Positions 59,856-64,000 of a stretch of 64,000 nucleotides of DNA are shown here, in pieces. Location of the stretch: contig NZ_JAMFLI010000005.1 of NCBI RefSeq assembly GCF_023502145.1, positions 149,481 to 213,480 of the forward strand. Reading direction: 5' to 3'. The notes under the pieces are model-generated. The model was given only the letters and a program-made list of their open reading frames with translations. It had not been told where the DNA came from and ran no database searches. Every line of letters begins with the position of its first letter. Position 1 is the stretch's first letter. The stretch comes from Craterilacuibacter sp. RT1T (lineage in GTDB: Bacteria; Pseudomonadota; Gammaproteobacteria; Burkholderiales; Chromobacteriaceae). Both the position numbers and the translations under genes were made by a program.

Positions 59856-60499
59856 GGTGTCCTGTTGAAAATTTTGGTTACGTCCTGCAGGCGGGCAAGT
59901 TCACGCTCATGCAGGCCGGACAGCAGTAATTGGGAAGCTAAGGCACCGGCCAGGGCCAGAAACATATCCCATTGGGTGTCCCAGGGGTCGCCCTGGGTCG
60001 CAAGAAAGGCATCGGCGTCGGCACCTATGGCGACGGCCACCCACCATTCGATCAGCTCGTAAAAGGCGGAAAAAGCCAGACAGAACGACGTCGTCAAAAG
60101 CACCAGCCACCCGCCCGGGCGTAGCGGCGTTCTGCGCCGCAACACTTCACGCGCCAGAATGGCCGGTACAAAACCCTGCGCCAGATGCCCCAGCCTGTCG
60201 TAATGATTGCGCGTCAGATCCAGCGCATCGCGCAGCCACAAACCCGCCGGCACTTCGGCATAGGTGTAATGTGCACCGATCAGCAGAATAGCCGCATGAG
60301 CCAGCATCAAACACAGTGCCAGCGGTGTCCAGGCAAAGCGCGGCCAGGCCCATAGCAACAAAGGCGCACCCAGCAAGACGGGCAACGCCTCCAACAGCCA
60401 GGTCGCACGATCGGTCGGCGCGATACCTGACCACAAAACCAGCGGCAACAGCGGCAGCAACAACCACCATGGACGCTGCCTGATATAGGCGGGCGTCAG
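59852..60499 (-). CDS. YjdF/DUF2238-family membrane protein (start uncertain)
   Basis: This protein of about 200-215 residues has five or six membrane helices. Family stretches include [63 protein letters not shown] and [18 protein letters not shown]. Function is unknown. No ATG or GTG lies in a sensible place: a CTG at 60499 overlaps the rppH stop (CTGA) and would be translationally coupled, while a TTG at 60463 would cut into the first helix. The longer frame to 60640 is antisense-like sequence within rppH. The stop overlaps the parE start by ATGA. Confidence 0.7.
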   Translation of the reverse strand: MTPAYIRQRPWWLLLPLLPLVLWSGIAPTDRATWLLEALPVLLGAPLLLWAWPRFAWTPLALCLMLAHAAILLIGAHYTYAEVPAGLWLRDALDLTRNHYDRLGHLAQGFVPAILAREVLRRRTPLRPGGWLVLLTTSFCLAFSAFYELIEWWVAVAIGADADAFLATQGDPWDTQWDMFLALAGALASQLLLSGLHERELARLQDVTKIFNRTP

Positions 60500-61026
60500 T
60501 GATCGTGCTCCCGCGCATCGCCCGCACGGGCAATATATTCCTCCCGCGTCTCCATCCCCTTCAGGAAACGCGACAGTTCGCGTAGCGAGCGATCGTACAC
60601 ATCGCGCTTGAATTCGATCACGCTGTCTATGGGAGCCCAATAATTGTTCCAGCGCCAGCCGTCGAATTCGGGGTGGCTGCTTGCCCGCAGGCAGACATCA
60701 CTATCGCGCCCGACCAGCCTGAGCAAAAACCAGATCTGCTTCTGCCCCTTGTAGCTGCCGCGCCATTCACGCCTGACCCAACTGGTCGGCACTTCATAGC
60801 GTAACCAGTCGCGCGTGCGGCCAATAATTCGGACATGACGAGGCAGCAGGCCGACTTCTTCCATCAGCTCGCGGTACATCGCAGCCTCCGGGCTCTCGCC
60901 CGGCTTGATGCCCCCTTGGGGAAACTGCCATGAGTGCTCGCGCACCCGTTTGCCCCAGAACACCTCATTGTGTTGATTAATGAGGATGATTCCGACATTG
61001 GGGCGGTATCCATCCCGGTCCAGCAT
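60496..61026 (-). CDS. rppH: RNA pyrophosphohydrolase RppH
   Basis: The protein has about 176 residues from the ATG at 61026, where the sequence [17 protein letters not shown] matches the usual RppH start; in-frame Met codons upstream are possible. The Nudix box reads [22 protein letters not shown] (as two parts, [14 protein letters not shown] and RELMEEVG). The enzyme removes pyrophosphate from 5'-triphosphate RNA and so starts mRNA decay. It is the first gene of rppH-yjdF-parE with overlapping ends. Confidence 0.92.
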   Translation of the reverse strand: MLDRDGYRPNVGIILINQHNEVFWGKRVREHSWQFPQGGIKPGESPEAAMYRELMEEVGLLPRHVRIIGRTRDWLRYEVPTSWVRREWRGSYKGQKQIWFLLRLVGRDSDVCLRASSHPEFDGWRWNNYWAPIDSVIEFKRDVYDRSLRELSRFLKGMETREEYIARAGDAREHDH

Positions 61027-61357
61027 GGTGAAACCTGCATTCATGAGTTGTGCCGATTTTTGCACATTTCACCACACCGTGCCATCCGTACACACCTTGA
61101 TTGGCAAGGATTTGCATTTGATGCACCGCACTACCCGTTGAAAATAATTGACGCTTTCAGAGCAGGCGTCTACAAGTGAAGGATAGAAAAATTAATCCAT
61201 AAGAATAAAAGAGGCCGACACCCGCATGCCCAGCATGAGCAAAACGATCCAGCGGACACTCCATTTGTCCCACTTGCTAAGCCCCTTGCCCGGTGTCAGT
61301 TAGACCCGTTTCCGTTGTTTGCGCCGACTTCACAGCACAAGACAAGGAAACGAAATC
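61027..61357. other. Divergent region between rppH and the polyamine genes
   Basis: These 331 bp hold no credible gene. The part near 61140-61215 is AT-rich and contains a promoter-like pair (see next entry). Short frames crossing rppH are shadows. No riboswitch or strong hairpin was recognised. Confidence 0.45.
61148..61176 (+). promoter_or_regulatory. Candidate sigma-70 promoter for the polyamine genes
   Basis: TTGACG (61148-61153), a 17-bp spacer and TACAAG (61171-61176) lie about 180 bp before the synthetase ATG, pointing in its direction. Confidence 0.4.
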
Positions 61358-62683
61358 ATGAAAGACCTAGCCAACTGGTTCTCCGAGCGCGGCATCAGCC
61401 GTGTTGAATGCCTGATTCCCGACATGGCCGGCACTGCGCGCGGCAAGCGCGTAGCAAGCGCCAGCCTCGCGAATACCGAACTACGTTTTCCGCTGGTCGG
61501 ACTGGTGCAAAGCATCAGCGGCGACTGCCAACAGCAACTGGTGCCCGCCACCGACCCGGATATGTGCCTGCAAGCCGACTATGCCAGCTTGCGCCCGCTG
61601 CCTTGGGCGAGCGAACCCACTGCCCAGCTGATTTACGACTGCCATCACGAAAATGGTGCACCGATACCCCAGGCACCGCGGGGTGTACTCAAGCGGGTGC
61701 TGGCGCAATATCAGGCACTAGGGCTACAACCCATCGTGGCACCGGAGATGGAGTTTTACCTGACCGCACCCAGTGCAGGCCCTGGCCTCTCCCCTGCTGC
61801 GCCCGGTGGACGCCACGGCAGACGCGAAACGCGGCGCCAACCCTATAGCCTGGATGCCGCCGATGCTTTTAGCCCGGTGCTGGACGATATCTACCGCTAC
61901 TGCCACGCTCAAGGAATAGGTGCGGCTGCCGTGCTGCATGAAGTCGGCCGTGGCCAACTGGAGATCAATCTGGATCATGGCGATGCACTGGAGTTGGCCG
62001 ATCAGGTTTTCCTGTTCAAGCGTACCGTGCACGAGGCGGCACGCCAACACGGCCTGATTGCCACTTTTATGGCCAAGCCGATGGCGGATGATGCCGGCAG
62101 CGCCATGCATATCCACCAAAGCCTGATCCGGCTGCAAACCGGGCAGAATGTATTTTCACTGGCCGATGGCACGGCCTCGCCCACCTTTTTCCACTATATC
62201 GGCGGCCTGCAACGCTATCTGCCGCAAGCCATGCTGCTGTTTGCGCCTTACGTCAACTCCTTCCGCCGGTTGGCCCCCTTCTCCGCCGCCCCCATCAATG
62301 TGGCGTGGGGCTACGACAACCGCAGTTGCGGCTTGCGCGTACCCAACAGCCCGCCAGCGGCCCGCCGCGTCGAAAACCGCCTGCCCGGTGTCGATGCCAA
62401 CCCTTACCTTGCGCTGGCGGCGACACTGGCATGTGGCTTGCTTGGTATCAGGCAGGAAATCCAGCCGGAGGCTGCGCTGCAAGGCAGCGCATACGACTTG
62501 CCTTATGCCTTTCCCCGTACGCTGGGCAGTGCCATCGCGGCCCTGCAAAATAGTGAAGCGCTTGCCGAGTTACTGGGGAGCGAGTTTGTCAGCAGTTACT
62601 GTGCCTTGAAAAAAGTGGAGGACGATGAATTCAATCGCATCGTCACGCCATGGGAATTGGAAAACCTGCTGGAGAATGTCTGA
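61358..62683 (+). CDS. Glutamine-synthetase-family gamma-glutamylpolyamine synthetase (PuuA/SpuB-like)
   Basis: The 441-residue enzyme of the glutamine synthetase fold starts at ATG 61358 behind AAGGAAA. Residues VECLIPDMAGTARGKRV, PEMEFYL (metal/glutamate site), HEVGRGQLEINLDHGDAL, SAMHIHQSL (ATP/metal site) and NRLPGVDANPYLALAA are typical of PuuA-like members, which ligate glutamate to putrescine or spermidine as the first step of degradation. True glutamine synthetase is less likely: the adenylylation-site region is absent and a putrescine-binding protein follows 70 bp downstream. Confidence 0.85.
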   Translation: MKDLANWFSERGISRVECLIPDMAGTARGKRVASASLANTELRFPLVGLVQSISGDCQQQLVPATDPDMCLQADYASLRPLPWASEPTAQLIYDCHHENGAPIPQAPRGVLKRVLAQYQALGLQPIVAPEMEFYLTAPSAGPGLSPAAPGGRHGRRETRRQPYSLDAADAFSPVLDDIYRYCHAQGIGAAAVLHEVGRGQLEINLDHGDALELADQVFLFKRTVHEAARQHGLIATFMAKPMADDAGSAMHIHQSLIRLQTGQNVFSLADGTASPTFFHYIGGLQRYLPQAMLLFAPYVNSFRRLAPFSAAPINVAWGYDNRSCGLRVPNSPPAARRVENRLPGVDANPYLALAATLACGLLGIRQEIQPEAALQGSAYDLPYAFPRTLGSAIAALQNSEALAELLGSEFVSSYCALKKVEDDEFNRIVTPWELENLLENV

Positions 62684-62753
62684 ATAACAACAGCGCTTAT
62701 CAAGCACCCATTCGGTGCCATAAAGTCGCCACGCACCAAGGAGAAAACAAAAG

Positions 62754-63845
62754 ATGCAGAAAACCACGATTGCTCTTGTGCTCACCAGCCTGTTTGGCAG
62801 CAGCATGGCGCTAGCAGCAAGCAAAGAGCTGAATGTTTATAACTGGTCGGACTATGTCGCCGAGGACACCATCCCAAACTTCCAGAAGGAGACCGGATCC
62901 AAGGTCCGCTACGATGTGTACGACAGCAATGAAATCCTGCAAGCCAAGCTGCTGACCGGCAAGTCGGGCTACGACATCGTGGTACCCAGCAACACCTTTC
63001 TCGCCAAGCAAATCCAGTCTGGGCTCTACCAGCCGCTCGACAAGAGCAAGATCAGCAATTACAAGGGGCTGGACCCGGCGGTGATGAAGCTGCTTGCCGA
63101 AGTAGACCCGGGCAACAAGTACGCGGTGCCCTACTTCTGGGGTATGAATACGCTGGGCATCAACGTCGACAAGGTGAACAAGGCGCTCGGTGGCAAACTG
63201 CCCGCCAACCAGTGGGATCTGCTGTTCAAGCCCGAGTACGTATCCAAGCTCAAGGGCTGCGGCGTCAGCATCTTCGATTCGCCGTCCGAGGTATTCCCGA
63301 TGGCGCTGCACTACTTGGGCAAGGATCCGGCCAGCAAGAACGAAGCCGACTACAAGGCCGCCACCGCCCTGCTCAAGCAGATTCGCCCCTATATCACCCG
63401 CTTCTCCTCGTCCGGCTATATCAACGAGCTGGCCGGCGGTTCGCTCTGCCTGGTGCTCGGCTACGGCGGCGACCTCAATATCGCGCGCAACCGTGCCATC
63501 GAAGCGAAAAACGGCGTGAAGGTACAGCCGCTGGTGCCCGCACAGGGCGTCGGCATCTGGATCGACACCATGGCAATCCCCAAGGATGCGAAGAACCTCG
63601 ACAACGCGTACAAGTTCATCGACTACAACCTGCGTCCGCAGGTCGCGGCGGCCAACTCGAACTACGTGACCTACGCACCGGGCAGCTTGGAGGCACGCAA
63701 ATATATCGACAAGGAAAACCTGAATAACCCCTCGATTTTCCCGAGCAAGGAAGTCATGGCAAAAAGCTTTGTCATGAAGCCGATCGATCCGAAGATCCAG
63801 CGCGTGACCACCCGTATGTGGACCGAAGTGAAGACCGGTAAATAA
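62754..63845 (+). CDS. Polyamine (putrescine) ABC transporter substrate-binding protein, PotF/SpuD-like
   Basis: The 363-residue protein has a signal peptide (TIALVLTSLFGSSMALA). It has the PotF-type start KELNVYNWSDYVAEDTIPNFQKETG, YDIVVPSNTFLAKQI, WGMNTLGINVDKV, FDSPSEVFPMALHYLG, LVLGYGGDLNIA and a C-terminal MWTEVKTGK. It should bind putrescine or a similar polyamine in the periplasm. It is the last gene before two terminators; the cognate permeases and ATPase are not in the window, so uptake depends on genes elsewhere. The pairing with the synthetase recalls spuB-spuD of Pseudomonas, with spuC missing. Confidence 0.9.
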   Translation: MQKTTIALVLTSLFGSSMALAASKELNVYNWSDYVAEDTIPNFQKETGSKVRYDVYDSNEILQAKLLTGKSGYDIVVPSNTFLAKQIQSGLYQPLDKSKISNYKGLDPAVMKLLAEVDPGNKYAVPYFWGMNTLGINVDKVNKALGGKLPANQWDLLFKPEYVSKLKGCGVSIFDSPSEVFPMALHYLGKDPASKNEADYKAATALLKQIRPYITRFSSSGYINELAGGSLCLVLGYGGDLNIARNRAIEAKNGVKVQPLVPAQGVGIWIDTMAIPKDAKNLDNAYKFIDYNLRPQVAAANSNYVTYAPGSLEARKYIDKENLNNPSIFPSKEVMAKSFVMKPIDPKIQRVTTRMWTEVKTGK

Positions 63846-63862
63846 GCCCACTCGGAATGACC

Positions 63863-63890
63863 AAGGCGTGCCAAATGGCACGCCTTTTTT
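63863..63890 (+). terminator. Terminator of the polyamine-binding protein gene
   Basis: Perfect 10-bp stem AAGGCGTGCC/GGCACGCCTT with a 4-nt loop and a run of six T. Confidence 0.9.
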
Positions 63891-63936
63891 ACTGGAATAA
63901 TTAGCCGCACCCAGATATGTAAGGCGCACAGAATGC

Positions 63937-63972
63937 AAAAACCCCCGACCTTGAATAAGATCGGGGGTTTTC
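63937..63972. terminator. Second, bidirectional terminator near the window edge
   Basis: Perfect 11-bp stem AAAACCCCCGA/TCGGGGGTTTT with a 12-nt loop. Its A and T ends suit transcripts from either side, suggesting a convergent gene just beyond the window. Confidence 0.8.
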
Positions 63973-64000
63973 TAATTGGGCGTCTGGCGGTGTCCTAATT

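Noticed and set aside
60147..60533. Alternative frame (128 codons) over the YjdF-like gene beginning with an ATG
   Set aside because: The other frame encodes all the family motifs and hydrophobic helices; this one is Cys/Ala/Gly-rich without a domain.

Overview
The window looks like chromosomal DNA from a GC-rich betaproteobacterium, most probably of the Neisseriales/Chromobacteriaceae type. This is inferred from gene content and order only: ubiE-ubiJ-ubiB, aroQ-accB-accC-prmA-DUF3426, flgA/flgM/flgN, and a Pseudomonas-style aot/aru arginine locus. No rRNA or tRNA gene was recognised.

Layout. 1-6.6 kb: a fragment of a duplicated ABC ATPase gene, a large lipoprotein of three tandem domains, and a MacAB/LolCDE-like tripartite exporter. 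6.6-15.3 kb: DcuC, an acetyltransferase, an RhlE-type helicase, a CobD-like membrane protein, flgN-flgM-flgA and an autotransporter GDSL esterase. 15.8-24.5 kb: arginine uptake (aotJQMOP), its AraC-type regulator and part of the arginine succinyltransferase pathway (aruF, aruG, astB). 24.8-28.1 kb: a copper unit (CopZ-like chaperone, CopA, CueR) with two near-identical MerR-type promoters. 28.2-33.3 kb: alanine/threonine genes (alaA-like, hom, thrC). 33.3-36.0 kb: an accessory stretch full of repeats that carries an AT-richer TIR-domain gene in what looks like a single integron gene cassette with its own attC site. 36.0-45.3 kb: ubiquinone, queuosine, shikimate, fatty-acid and ribosome-modification housekeeping genes. 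45.6-50.4 kb: a torECAD TMAO respiration operon behind two FNR-type boxes. 50.4-61.0 kb: gpsA, secB, grxC, dacB, priA, hemE, parE, a YjdF-type protein and rppH. 61.3-64 kb: a glutamylpolyamine synthetase-like gene and a putrescine-binding protein.

How the genes fit together. The aot transporter brings in arginine and AruFG/AstB begin its degradation, but aruC, aruD and aruE are not here. TorC, TorA and TorD carry electrons from quinol to TMAO, and DcuC also fits anaerobic growth. The copper unit is self-contained: sensor, chaperone and exporter.

The most unusual material is non-coding or recently acquired: (1) the TIR/attC cassette at 35072-35920, enclosed by two same-orientation copies of a palindromic repeat; (2) a dispersed structured repeat of about 300 bp with two full copies and two end fragments, whose long hairpin shows compensatory changes between copies; (3) heptanucleotide arrays around the AhpD-like gene; (4) a recent internal triplication in the lipoprotein gene next to a partial duplicate of the neighbouring ABC gene; (5) DnaA-box-like sites between priA and hemE.
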